DNA from: Pseudomonadota bacterium
Lineage (GTDB): Bacteria; Pseudomonadota; Gammaproteobacteria; Burkholderiales; Burkholderiaceae_B
Length of the DNA stretch: 64,000 bases
Direction: 5' to 3'
Assembly: GCA_023439305.1 (NCBI GenBank)
Contig: JAEXOO010000047.1
Location: 1 to 64,000 of the forward strand
The position numbers and the translations under genes were made by a program. The notes beneath the pieces were generated by a model that worked only from the letters and a program-made list of their open reading frames with translations, ran no database searches and was not told the origin of the DNA. Below are positions 41,848-50,921 of the stretch, piece after piece (the stretch's first letter is position 1; the number at the start of each line of letters is the position of its first letter).

Positions 41848-43095
41848 ATGCACGTTTGTATCATCGGCGCCGGCGTTATCGGCATGAGCACGGCCTTCAT
41901 GCTGCGCCAGAAAGGCGTGAGGGTCACGGTTCTGGAAGCAGGCCCGCAGGTGGCTGGCGGCACCAGCTATGCCAATGGCGGTCAGCTCAGCTACAGCTAT
42001 GTGGCGCCGCTGGCTGATCCGGGTGTGTTCAAGGATCTGCCGCGCTGGCTGCTCAAAAAAGATTCGCCCTTGCGCTTTCGCCCGGCTCTGGATCTGCAGC
42101 AATGGCGCTGGCTGATGCGCTTTTTGCAGCTGTGCCGCAGCGATGTGGTGAGCCAGTCCACAGCGCAGATGTTGACCTTGTCGTATCTGAGCCGTGATGT
42201 GCTGCACGACTGGCAAGCGCGCTTCAATCTGGAGTTCGCCCATCAGACCAATGGAAAGCTGATTGTGTTTCGCAGCAGCGGCCCCTTTGAGCACGCTCGC
42301 GAGCAGGCGCAATTACAGGCGAAGCTGGGCTCGGATCAGCAAGTACTGGATGCGCAGGCCGTGCTGGCGCTGGAGCCGTCTCTGCAGACCCTGGGTTCCA
42401 GCTTGAAAGGCGCCATTTACACGCCCAGCGAGGAAGCCGGCGACACCCGCCTGTTCTGCGAGGCCCTGCACGCCCGCCTGCAGGGTGATGCTGATTATGA
42501 GTTGCGCTTGAATCATCCGGTTCAGGGTTTTGTGCGCGAGGGGCGCGATATTCGTGCTGTCGTCACGCCCCAAGGCGAGCTGGAGGCCGATCAGTTCGTG
42601 GTGGCGGGCGGCATGGGGGCGGTGCAATTGCTGCGCCAGCTGGGCGGCCAGCCCTTGATCTATCCGCTCAAGGGCTACAGCCTGAGCCTGCCGCTGGAGG
42701 GCGTGACGCAGGCCGTGCCGGCCATCAGCGTGACCGATTATGAACGTCGGATTGTCTACGCCCGCCTGGGCCAGGTGCTGCGCATGGCCGCGATGGTGGA
42801 TATCGGATTCGGCGGGCTGGATATTCCACCGGCGCGCATGGACGGTTTCAAACAACAGGTCAGGGAGCTGTTTCCCGGTTTGCCGCTGGAGCAGGCGCAG
42901 ACCTGGGCGGGGCTGCGCCCGGCCACGCCGTCAGGCAAGCCTGTCATTGGCCCCAGCAAGCTGGCGGGGCGTCTGTGGGTCAATGCGGGCCATGGCGCGC
43001 TGGGCTTTACGCTGGCGTGCGGCAGCGCGGCGGTCCTGACCGCGCGCCTGCTGGGCGAAGCGTCCCCCATCGACGACGCGCCGTTCCGGCCTTGA
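41848..43095 (+). CDS. dadA: D-amino acid dehydrogenase small subunit
   Basis: 415-residue FAD-dependent dehydrogenase that oxidises D-amino acids (typically D-alanine) to keto acids and passes electrons to the respiratory chain. Dinucleotide-binding start MHVCIIGAGVIGMSTAFMLR and VTVLEAGPQVAGGTSYANGG are typical. Further blocks are YPLKGYSLSLPLEG, WAGLRPATPSGKPVIGPSKL and NAGHGALGFTLACGSAAVL. Length fits DadA (about 430). A LysR gene and two dyads precede it. Confidence 0.93.
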   Translation: MHVCIIGAGVIGMSTAFMLRQKGVRVTVLEAGPQVAGGTSYANGGQLSYSYVAPLADPGVFKDLPRWLLKKDSPLRFRPALDLQQWRWLMRFLQLCRSDVVSQSTAQMLTLSYLSRDVLHDWQARFNLEFAHQTNGKLIVFRSSGPFEHAREQAQLQAKLGSDQQVLDAQAVLALEPSLQTLGSSLKGAIYTPSEEAGDTRLFCEALHARLQGDADYELRLNHPVQGFVREGRDIRAVVTPQGELEADQFVVAGGMGAVQLLRQLGGQPLIYPLKGYSLSLPLEGVTQAVPAISVTDYERRIVYARLGQVLRMAAMVDIGFGGLDIPPARMDGFKQQVRELFPGLPLEQAQTWAGLRPATPSGKPVIGPSKLAGRLWVNAGHGALGFTLACGSAAVLTARLLGEASPIDDAPFRP

Positions 43096-43102
43096 TGCGT
43101 TT

Positions 43103-44113
43103 CTAGACCGCCGCTCGCAGGCCTGGGGTGGCCCGGAAGAGGGCGGCCAGGACCAAGGAGGCGGCATAGATACCGGCTGCCAGCACCGGAATGGACCACA
43201 GGGCATTGAAATCCAGCGCTGTGAACAGGTAGCGATACATCAGGTCGATCAGCCAGGGGTGGATCAGGTAAACGCCCAGGGTCAGCTCGGCCAGATGACG
43301 GCTGACGGGTGGACTGATCAAGGGACGGTCCCAGTCTCGCAGCAGCAAGATCAGCGCCAGCGACATGGGAATGACGGTCACGCTCAGGTAGTCGTAGAAG
43401 TAGGCCCCGGTCTGCAGATCATGCAGGGAGGCCAGCGCGTAACAGCCCCAGGCCGTGGCGGCGATGGAGGCCAGCAGCACGGTCAGGCTCAGCCAGCGGG
43501 GAACCGCCAGGGGGACTTTGCGCACCAGGTAGCCCAGCAGGAAGTAGGGCAGGTAGGACAGAAACCAGGTAAAGAAAGGCGTGGAATTGGTCTTCAGGTC
43601 CGCACTGCTTAGGGTGCTGAGCGCCGACAGCACAAAGGCGGCGGCCGTCAGCGCCGCCAGGTGTCGCAGCCGACATGCCTGCACCAGACGCCGCAGAAAA
43701 GGCGTGAACAGGTACAGGAAGACGATCATGTACAGGAACCACAGGTGAAAGTAAGGCCGGCCTTGCAGCACCCGTTGCAGGTAAGGATAGGGTTGCGCGT
43801 CGGGCGTCCACCAGTGCTGTTTGAAGGCCGTCCACAGCAGATAGAATGCGGTCCAGAACAGCAAAGGGGTCAGGATGCGGCCGGCGCGCTTGCGGTAGAA
43901 GCGGCTCATGCTTTCTTCGGGCCGGGGTTCCAGCAGCAGCGCACCGCTGACCATCACAAAGACGGGCACGCACCAGCGGGTGGCGGCATCATACAGATTG
44001 CCGCTCCACCAGTCCGGACTGCCCAGCTCGGCGTTCAAGACGGCGTAAGCGGCAATGTGCAGCCAGACGACAGAGAAAATGGCGACAATGCGTGTGTTGT
44101 TGATCCAGTTCAT
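43103..44113 (-). CDS. Membrane acyltransferase family 3 (OafA/WecH type)
   Basis: 336 residues with about ten hydrophobic segments. The family starts MNWINNTRIVAIFSVVWLHI, with the catalytic-type His in VVWLHIAAY, and includes YFHLWFLYMIVFLYLFTPFL and ELTLGVYLIHPWLIDL. It probably O-acetylates a surface polysaccharide or a similar substrate, like WecH. Standalone gene, convergent with dadA (7 bp apart). Confidence 0.9.
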   Translation of the reverse strand: MNWINNTRIVAIFSVVWLHIAAYAVLNAELGSPDWWSGNLYDAATRWCVPVFVMVSGALLLEPRPEESMSRFYRKRAGRILTPLLFWTAFYLLWTAFKQHWWTPDAQPYPYLQRVLQGRPYFHLWFLYMIVFLYLFTPFLRRLVQACRLRHLAALTAAAFVLSALSTLSSADLKTNSTPFFTWFLSYLPYFLLGYLVRKVPLAVPRWLSLTVLLASIAATAWGCYALASLHDLQTGAYFYDYLSVTVIPMSLALILLLRDWDRPLISPPVSRHLAELTLGVYLIHPWLIDLMYRYLFTALDFNALWSIPVLAAGIYAASLVLAALFRATPGLRAAV

Positions 44114-44298
44114 GGGCCCAAGCCTGTGGTTGCCGGGATCAGTGCATCGTAGCGGCTAAACGTTTCCCATTTGTCCCGGGGATACGGGATTTGGCGTCCA
44201 GATCTGACGGGATGTTTCGGGACGCCGCCGGGGACGGCGACAGGGAATGCAAGACGGTGATGGTCTGCGGGCGGCATGCGCCCGCAGAAAGGGGGGGA

Positions 44299-45102
44299 TC
44301 AGTCCCACTCGGGGGCCAGGCCCTCGGGGCTGACTTCGCGGCCATTGCGCTCCAGAGCGGCGATCTGCGCCATGTCCTGCGCGTCCAGCGTCAGGTCGGG
44401 GGCGAGCAGGTTGCTGGCCAGGTTTTCGCGTTTGGTCGAGGATGGAATCACCGCGTAGCCCAATTGCAGCGCCCAGGCCAGGGCCACTTGGGCTACGGTT
44501 GCGTGGTGTTTCCGGGCAATCTGCGCCAGTACGGGATCCTTCAGAACCTTCCCGTAGGCCAAGGTCATGTAGGAGGTCACGGCGATGCCTTGCTCTTTCA
44601 GGAAGGCGGTCAAGGCGCTGTTCTGCAGGTAAGGGCTCAGTTCGATCTGGTTGGTGGCCAGCTCGCCTTGGCCGACCGCAGCGATAGCTTGCCGTGTCAG
44701 TTCGATATTGAAATTGGAAACGCCGATCTGGCGCGTCAGGCCCAGCGCCTTGGCCTCGGCCAGTGCTTCCATATATTCCGCCAGCTCGACGCCGTTGCCG
44801 GGGGCGGGCCAGTGGATCAGTGTCAGGTCTACATAGTCGGTGCGCAGCTTTTCCAGGCTGTCGCGCAGGCTGGGCACCAGTTTGGACTTGGCGTAATTGT
44901 CGGTCCAGATCTTGGTGGTTACGAACAGCTCGGAGCGGGGCACGCCGCCCTGGGCGATGGCCTGGCCTACGTCGGCTTCATTGCCGTAGATCTGGGCTGT
45001 GTCGACGGCACGATAGCCCAGCTCGAGTGCGTTGCGGACCGAATCAATCACGGTCTGGCCGGTCAGGCGAAAGGTGCCGACGCCAAAGGAAGGGATGCTC
45101 AT
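44299..45102 (-). CDS. dkgB: Aldo/keto reductase, 2,5-diketo-D-gluconate reductase B type
   Basis: 267 residues, same length as E. coli DkgB. Catalytic tetrad regions are visible: AVDTAQIYGNEADVGQAI (Asp, Tyr), VTTKIWTDNYAKSKL (Lys) and YVDLTLIHWPAPGN (His). The NADPH-binding C-terminal IPSSTKRENLASNL is present. Members reduce methylglyoxal and other aldehydes or ketones with NADPH. ATG 45102 gives the conserved MSIPSFGVGTFRL. Standalone gene. Confidence 0.92.
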   Translation of the reverse strand: MSIPSFGVGTFRLTGQTVIDSVRNALELGYRAVDTAQIYGNEADVGQAIAQGGVPRSELFVTTKIWTDNYAKSKLVPSLRDSLEKLRTDYVDLTLIHWPAPGNGVELAEYMEALAEAKALGLTRQIGVSNFNIELTRQAIAAVGQGELATNQIELSPYLQNSALTAFLKEQGIAVTSYMTLAYGKVLKDPVLAQIARKHHATVAQVALAWALQLGYAVIPSSTKRENLASNLLAPDLTLDAQDMAQIAALERNGREVSPEGLAPEWD

Positions 45103-45299
45103 ATAAGACTCCTGAATCAGTGTGTGTAGAGCGCCGGCGCATGCCGGGCGCTTGGTATGGCTTTCGCTATGGATTACAGTGTGCCTTCTTGATCTTTGCG
45201 GATTAAGTCCTTTATCTGTCAAATACAATTGATAAAAAATCAATAATAAGGTGATGAGTCCTGTCGGCAGCGTCTGCGCATCGCACGGACAATAAAAAA

Positions 45300-45335
45300 C
45301 CCCCGAAAGCGGGATCCGTGTCCGCTATTCGGGGG
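45300..45335 (-). terminator. Terminator of the second Bug receptor gene
   Basis: CCCCCGAAAGCGG pairs imperfectly with CCGCTATTCGGGGG around a loop near 45313-45321, followed on the minus strand by GTTTTTTATT. It lies about 45 bp past the Bug stop at 45378. Confidence 0.85.
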
Positions 45336-45377
45336 CGATCCAGCAAGGTGCTGGCGTGTCAGTCTCGACGGGAAGGC

Positions 45378-46355
45378 TTACTGCACCGAAATGCCGGCAT
45401 TTTCCACGATTTTTGCCCATTTCTTCAGTTCGCTGTCCAGCAGGGCGTCAGCCTGGGCCGGCGTGCCGCCCAAGGTGGTGGCGCCCAGGTTGGCCAGTTT
45501 CTCCTGCACGTCCGGCTGGGCCAGTACCTTGTTCAGGGCGGCGTTGGCGCGGGCGATGATCTCGGGCGAGGTGCCTTTGGGAGCCAGCAGGGCGAACCAG
45601 GTAGAGGACAGCAGTTCGGGATAGCCTTGTTCCACCGTGGTCGGAACGTCCGGCAAGGTGGCCGCGCGTGTCGCGGAGGTCACGGCCAGCGCTTTCACCT
45701 GCCCTGCTTTCACCTGGCCGACAATACCGGGAATCAACTGGAACATGGCCTGGATTTCACCCGTGATCAGGTTGGTCGTAGCCTGGCCGGGCGCGCTGTA
45801 GGGAATGTGCAGCATATTGGTATCGGTCTGGGCCATAAAGAGCTCGCCCGCCAGGTGCATGGAGCTGCCGTTGCCCGTGGAGCCGAAGTTGACCTGGCCC
45901 GGGTGCTGCTTGACGTAATCCGCGAACGACTTCACCGAGTCCACGGGCAGGGACGGGCTGACGACCAGGATATTGGGCACTTCGGCCACCAGGCCTATCA
46001 TGTCAAAGCTTTTTTGTGGATCGAATTGCAGCTTCTGGTACAGGGCGGGGCTCACGGCCAGGGTGCCGGCCCAGGAAAACAGCAGCTTGGAGCCGTCCGG
46101 CTTGGCCGCGGCGGCGATGCCGGCGCCGATGTTGCCGTTGGCGCCGCCGTGGTTGTCGATGACGAAATTGCCGTCCAGCTCCTTGGACAGTCCTTCGGCG
46201 ATCAGACGGGCGATGGAGTCGCCGGTCCCGCCGCCGGCTGGGGCCGGAACGACGATCTGCACCGCCTTGCCGGCGGGCGGCCAGTCAGCCGCGACGGAGT
46301 TGAACGACAGGCCCAGGGCCAGAGTGCCCAGCAGGGCGCGCAGGGAGAATGACAT
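45378..46355 (-). CDS. Bug/TTT-family periplasmic solute-binding protein
   Basis: 325 residues. Signal peptide cleaved after VAA (first about 23 residues). Family blocks: VQIVVPAPAGGGTGDSIARL, FVIDNHGGANGNIGAGIAAA, VNFGSTGNGSSMHLAGELF, MLHIPYSAPGQATTNLITGE and LPDVPTTVEQGYPELLSSTW. The second Bug protein in the window, only moderately like the one at 37130. No linked permease; transcribed alone and divergent from rmuC. Ligand unknown, probably a carboxylate. Confidence 0.93.
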   Translation of the reverse strand: MSFSLRALLGTLALGLSFNSVAADWPPAGKAVQIVVPAPAGGGTGDSIARLIAEGLSKELDGNFVIDNHGGANGNIGAGIAAAAKPDGSKLLFSWAGTLAVSPALYQKLQFDPQKSFDMIGLVAEVPNILVVSPSLPVDSVKSFADYVKQHPGQVNFGSTGNGSSMHLAGELFMAQTDTNMLHIPYSAPGQATTNLITGEIQAMFQLIPGIVGQVKAGQVKALAVTSATRAATLPDVPTTVEQGYPELLSSTWFALLAPKGTSPEIIARANAALNKVLAQPDVQEKLANLGATTLGGTPAQADALLDSELKKWAKIVENAGISVQ

Positions 46356-46543
46356 GATGGTTCCGCAAAAAAGGCGTACCGCTCGCGTAAAGGCGGCGGC
46401 ATTTTACGCAATTAATTTATCATGATGCCGCGTCATATAACCATTTGATCTTATACGTTTAAATAATATGTTTATAAACCAGAAAAAGACGCCGAGGGCG
46501 TCCCGGTATGATGGCGGCTGGATGCGACACAGGAGTGAGCGGG

Positions 46544-47914
46544 ATGGATGTTGAGCTGAATGGCATGTGGGTGGCGGCGGTGCTGGCCGCGCTGGTGCTG
46601 GGGGCCATGTTGGGTGCCTGGTTGCGGTCCCGGATGACGGCGCCTGTGTTGCGCGCTCTGGAGGCCGAGCGTACGCGCCTGGCGCAGGCGGCGATCGCTG
46701 ACAGAGAGCAGATCGAGCAGGCCCGCGACCGGACGGCGGACCTGGAGAAAGAGCTGATCCGCCGTGATGCGGATCTGCACGCTCAACAGGCGCGCAATCA
46801 GGCCATGCAGGCGGATCTGGAAAACAGTCGGGAGCAGATGCGACTACAGTTTGAATCGCTGGCGCAGCAAATATTGGAGTCCAAGGGACAGACGCTGCGC
46901 CAGGATAGCCAGCGCACGCTGGACGAAATGCTGCGACCGTTCCGCGAGCAATTGGCCGGTTTTCAGCTGCGCGTCAATCAAGTGCATGATGAATCGGTCA
47001 AGGGCCAGGCGGCCCTGGGTGCAGAGTTGCAGCGCATGCAGGAAATGGGTCTGCGCATGAGCGCCGAGGCGCATTCCTTGGCGGTGGCCTTGAAGGGCGA
47101 CAAGAAAACCACGGGCAACTGGGGGGAAACCCAGTTGGAAAAAACGCTGGAAGTGGCCGGGCTGGTCCGTGGCGTGCATTTCGATACGCAGTGGCAGGCG
47201 CGCGACGAGCAAGGCCGACTGCGCTATCCCGACTTCGTGATCCACTTGCCTCAGGACAAGCACCTGGTGCTGGACTGCAAGGTGTCGCTGGTGGATTACG
47301 ACCGCGCCGTGCGGGCCGAGTCCGAGCCCGAGCGCCTGCAAAGCTTGAATGCCCACGTGCAGGCCTTGCGCAATCACATCGACGACTTGTCGTCCAAGGA
47401 CTACAGCGCCTTGCCGGGTCTGGGCAGTCCGGGTTTTGTCTTCATGTACGTGCCTGTCGAGGCCGCTTATATGCAGGCCTTGCAGCAACAGCATGGCCTG
47501 TTCGATTACGGCTTGTCCAAAAATGTGCTGATGGTGTCGCACACGACGCTATTGCCGATCCTGCGCACCGTGGCCAATGTCTGGATGATGGTGCGCAGTA
47601 ATGAACAGGCCCACGAGCTGAGCCAGCGCGCCGGCGATATCTATAACCAGGTGTCCCTGCTGGCCGAGCGTCTGAAAAAACTGGGCGAAACCCTGGGACA
47701 GGCGGGCAAGCACTACAACAACACGGTCACCGCCCTGGCCGGCCAGCAGGGCCTGTATGGCAAGGTCAGCCGCTTCGCGGAGCTGTCAGCACGTGCCAAC
47801 CGGACTCAGCCCGCCATCGAACCCTGGCACGGCGATATCGAGCACGAGAAACTGGATTGGGTGCTGCCGCAGGACGAGCCGCCTACCGCCGCAATGTCGG
47901 ATGACCTGAAGTAG
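46544..47914 (+). CDS. rmuC: DNA recombination protein RmuC
   Basis: 456 residues. One N-terminal membrane anchor (VAAVLAALVLGAMLGAWL), a long coiled coil (about 35-150) and the C-terminal nuclease-like domain with TTGNWGETQLEKTLEVAGL, YPDFVIHLPQDKHLVLDCKV (Asp/Glu/Lys of a PD-(D/E)XK-type fold) and LMVSHTTLLPILRTVANVWM. RmuC limits inversions at short inverted repeats. ATG 46544 has AGGAG upstream. The last rmuC codons are followed by the AT-rich cas region. Confidence 0.95.
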   Translation: MDVELNGMWVAAVLAALVLGAMLGAWLRSRMTAPVLRALEAERTRLAQAAIADREQIEQARDRTADLEKELIRRDADLHAQQARNQAMQADLENSREQMRLQFESLAQQILESKGQTLRQDSQRTLDEMLRPFREQLAGFQLRVNQVHDESVKGQAALGAELQRMQEMGLRMSAEAHSLAVALKGDKKTTGNWGETQLEKTLEVAGLVRGVHFDTQWQARDEQGRLRYPDFVIHLPQDKHLVLDCKVSLVDYDRAVRAESEPERLQSLNAHVQALRNHIDDLSSKDYSALPGLGSPGFVFMYVPVEAAYMQALQQQHGLFDYGLSKNVLMVSHTTLLPILRTVANVWMMVRSNEQAHELSQRAGDIYNQVSLLAERLKKLGETLGQAGKHYNNTVTALAGQQGLYGKVSRFAELSARANRTQPAIEPWHGDIEHEKLDWVLPQDEPPTAAMSDDLK

Positions 47915-47939
47915 GCCGTATTTGCGGATGCCAATTTCA

Positions 47940-48109
47940 GTGCAGAACAAAGGCTTTCTGCGACATAGGTTATGGGAGTGGATAAATAATTAGGCGCAAG
48001 TTAATTGAGATATCAATTATTTGAAAAAATAATCAAACCAAGAGTGATCAGAAAAATAATTAATTTTCCGATATGATGTATTTTGTAAGTGTTTCTCTCA
48101 GAATGCGTT
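47940..48109 (+). promoter_or_regulatory. AT-rich promoter region of cas3
   Basis: A 170-bp block much richer in A and T than its flanks. It holds the dyad AATTGA-GATA-TCAATT (48003-48018) and ATTATTT-G-AAAAAATAAT next to it. A -10-like TATGAT is at 48072-48077, 33 bp before the cas3 ATG, with no clear -35. In E. coli the type I-E cas genes are silenced by H-NS on such AT-rich DNA; a similar nucleoid-protein control is possible. Confidence 0.5.
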
Positions 48110-50890
48110 ATGTCGGAAGAAAAAAAACCTTACCATCTTTATTGGGGAAAACTGGATCGAAAGTCATACGCGGCTGGAACAGCGGATTTTCATCTATTGC
48201 CCTATCACTGCTTGGATGTGGCCGCTGTCGCGTATCGATATTTACAGGCCAGGCCTGAATTCGTTCAGTCCATGGCAGCTTTCCTGGGCATGCACAAAGA
48301 TGATCTGATACGTGTGTTCGTGCTGTTGGTGGTATTTCACGATTTGGGGAAATTCGCCTCTGCTTTTCAAGGCTTGAATACGTATTCTGATAAACGCCTG
48401 TGGCCTGGAAATGCAAAATATCCCTATGATGCGGCGCATGCTCATCACGACCGATTAGGCTCCTGTTTTTGGGAGGCATTGAAAGACGAGTTTTTGTGCT
48501 TGTTTTCCGATGCTGAGGCCTTGAATCCACGGGAGCAACGCAAAGCGCTGGGTAGTCTTTGGGTGTTGGTGGAGTGTTCTTTAGGGCATCACGGCCAGCC
48601 TATTACGCCGGATATGGGGGCCGACGCTTTGGTAGGTCGCTACACGCACCCACATGATTTTGAGGCGGCCAGCCTGTTTTTGCACGATGTATGTCGGATC
48701 GGCGATTTGTCTCCGGCAGAATTGTCAGCGCAGTTCTGGGCAGACAAAGAACTTCAGAACCGACTCAAACAGCTAAGCTGGCCGTTGGCCGGCATCGTGG
48801 TGCTGGCGGACTGGCTGGGCTCCAACCGCGATTACTTTCCCTATGTGACTGAGCCCATGCCCTTGGAGACCTACTGGACTCAGACCTTGGCGCAGGCCGA
48901 GCAGGCTTTACAGAAAACTGAAATGGCGGATGTCCCCATTGTGTCCAAGTTTGAATCTGTAGAGCAGTATTTTCATTTTCCTCCTTCCCCTTTGCAACGT
49001 TGGGCTGAGAACGTTCAGGTGGACGGCACGCCGCAATTATTCATCCTGGAAGACGTGACGGGGGCGGGGAAGACGGAAGCGGCGTTGGTGTTGACACATC
49101 GCCTGCTGCGGGCTGGCGCTGCCGATGGCTTTTACTTTGGCTTGCCGACCATGGCCACCTCCAATGCCATGTTCAATCGCGTGGCGGATTACTACGTGCA
49201 GATGCTGCGCCGACCGGATGGCTCGACTCCCAGCATCGTGCTCGCGCATGGGGCCAGAGACATGCATCCCGTCTTCCGGCAGGCCGTTCAGGCTGAGGCC
49301 CCAGAGGACGGCGCCTATGCGGCCGGCGACGACACCGCTACCTTGCAATGCAATCAATGGCTGGCTGATTCTCGCAAAAAGGCGCTGCTGGCGCCCGTCG
49401 GCGTGGGCACGATAGACCAGGCCCTGCTGGCGGTCTTGCCGCGCAGGCATCAATCTTTGCGTCTGCTGGGCTTGAGCCGGAAGGTGCTGGTGTTCGATGA
49501 AGTCCATGCTGCCGATGCCTATATGTTTGAACTGCTGGAAGGTCTGTTGACTCTGCACCTGCATCAGGGCGGGTCTGCCGTGCTTTTGACAGCGACGTTG
49601 TCGCGTGCGCAACGGCAACGGCTGGTCAACATCTGGTTGAAGGGCATACAGGCGCCGGCTCATGCGCTTCAGAACGACAGCTTCCCCTTGGCCACAACGG
49701 TCAATTTGCATAGGAAAAGCTTGGTTCACGAGCAGACTGTAGCCTCCCGGCCAGAGTCCGAGCGTCATGTTGACGTGCGTTTCTTGGAAGGTGTTGCGAG
49801 CTGCGTCGCCCGATTAGTCGAGGCTGCCGAGCAAGGTCAATGTGCGGTGTGGGTGCGCAATACCGTGGCCGAGGCTATCGAGGCCTATCAGGCTGTGCGC
49901 GAGCAACTGTCTGATCCGGAATGGTGCCTGCTGTTCCACAGCCGTTTTGTGCTTGCCGACCGCCAACGCATAGAGACCGACGTGCTGCAGCATTTTGGCA
50001 AGACGGGGGGAGCGCAGCAGCGTGCCGGCCGCGTCTTGATTGCGACCCAGGTTTTTCAGGAAAGTCTGGATGCGGACGCTGATGTCATGATCAGCGATCT
50101 TTGCCTGATTGACGACTTGATTCAACGGGCAGGGCGCCTCTACCGACATGCGCGCGACGCGCAGGGTAATCGCCAGCCTCAAGGGCAAGCCGATGCGCGC
50201 GGCACGCCCGTTCTGTATGTGCACGCGCCTGCCTGGCAAGAGCCGCCGCAGAAGGATTGGCTGAAGGCGGCCGGTTTTGGCGGTACGCAGGCAATTTACG
50301 GTTCGCCCGGTCGACTGTGGCTGGGGATGCGCAAGCTGCGGGAGCTGGGCGGATGGCGCTTGCCTGAGCAAGCTCGTGAGCTGATCGAGGCCGTCTATGG
50401 GGAGCCGGCGCAAGATGATATTCCCGAGGCCCTGCTCGACGACGAGCTTCGTGCGGAAGGGAAAGAGCGCAGCATGGCGGCCGCGGGCCGATCCAACACC
50501 TTGAACTGGGAATACGGCTATTCCGCGGGCGGGCGTCAAAACTGGCATGAAGACGAGCTGGATATCAGCACGCGCTATATCGATGACGAGTCCGCCAATG
50601 TCGTGCTGCTGCGCCGCACCGAGCAAGGCTTGACTCCCTGGATCGACGACGACCGTTTTGCCTGGGAGTTGAGCACGGTCCGGCTGTCCAAGAAGCGTCT
50701 GGCCAGCCGATTGCCGGTCTTATCGGACGCGGACCAGCACGATTGGGACCGTCTGACGCAGCAGCATCGCAAATTGCGGTTTCTGCATCCGTGGTTGGTC
50801 GAGCAGGAAACCAGTATCGACTACGACCCGACGCTGGGCGTGTACGAAAAAGTCCCCGCCGGAGCGGGAAATGGAGGGCTGTTGCCGTGA
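48110..50890 (+). CDS. cas3: Type I-E CRISPR nuclease/helicase Cas3
   Basis: 926 residues: N-terminal HD nuclease fused to a superfamily 2 helicase. HD residues include H33 (PYHCLD), H77-D78 (VVFHDLGKFA) and H110/H112-H113 (AAHAHHDRLG). Walker A is EDVTGAGKTEAA (K321), the DExH box is VFDEVHAADAY (D463) and motif III is LLTATLSRAQ. Motif VI-like ATQVFQESLDADADVMISDL and DLIQRAGRLYRH follow. The CTD ends at LLP. Cas3 unwinds and degrades target DNA after Cascade binding. ATG 48110 gives MSEEKKPYHLYWGK; an in-frame GTG at 48089 is less likely. All catalytic sites look intact. Confidence 0.97.
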   Translation: MSEEKKPYHLYWGKLDRKSYAAGTADFHLLPYHCLDVAAVAYRYLQARPEFVQSMAAFLGMHKDDLIRVFVLLVVFHDLGKFASAFQGLNTYSDKRLWPGNAKYPYDAAHAHHDRLGSCFWEALKDEFLCLFSDAEALNPREQRKALGSLWVLVECSLGHHGQPITPDMGADALVGRYTHPHDFEAASLFLHDVCRIGDLSPAELSAQFWADKELQNRLKQLSWPLAGIVVLADWLGSNRDYFPYVTEPMPLETYWTQTLAQAEQALQKTEMADVPIVSKFESVEQYFHFPPSPLQRWAENVQVDGTPQLFILEDVTGAGKTEAALVLTHRLLRAGAADGFYFGLPTMATSNAMFNRVADYYVQMLRRPDGSTPSIVLAHGARDMHPVFRQAVQAEAPEDGAYAAGDDTATLQCNQWLADSRKKALLAPVGVGTIDQALLAVLPRRHQSLRLLGLSRKVLVFDEVHAADAYMFELLEGLLTLHLHQGGSAVLLTATLSRAQRQRLVNIWLKGIQAPAHALQNDSFPLATTVNLHRKSLVHEQTVASRPESERHVDVRFLEGVASCVARLVEAAEQGQCAVWVRNTVAEAIEAYQAVREQLSDPEWCLLFHSRFVLADRQRIETDVLQHFGKTGGAQQRAGRVLIATQVFQESLDADADVMISDLCLIDDLIQRAGRLYRHARDAQGNRQPQGQADARGTPVLYVHAPAWQEPPQKDWLKAAGFGGTQAIYGSPGRLWLGMRKLRELGGWRLPEQARELIEAVYGEPAQDDIPEALLDDELRAEGKERSMAAAGRSNTLNWEYGYSAGGRQNWHEDELDISTRYIDDESANVVLLRRTEQGLTPWIDDDRFAWELSTVRLSKKRLASRLPVLSDADQHDWDRLTQQHRKLRFLHPWLVEQETSIDYDPTLGVYEKVPAGAGNGGLLP

Positions 50891-50921
50891 TCTCACCAGT
50901 GCAATTTTGTGGAACCTTGAA

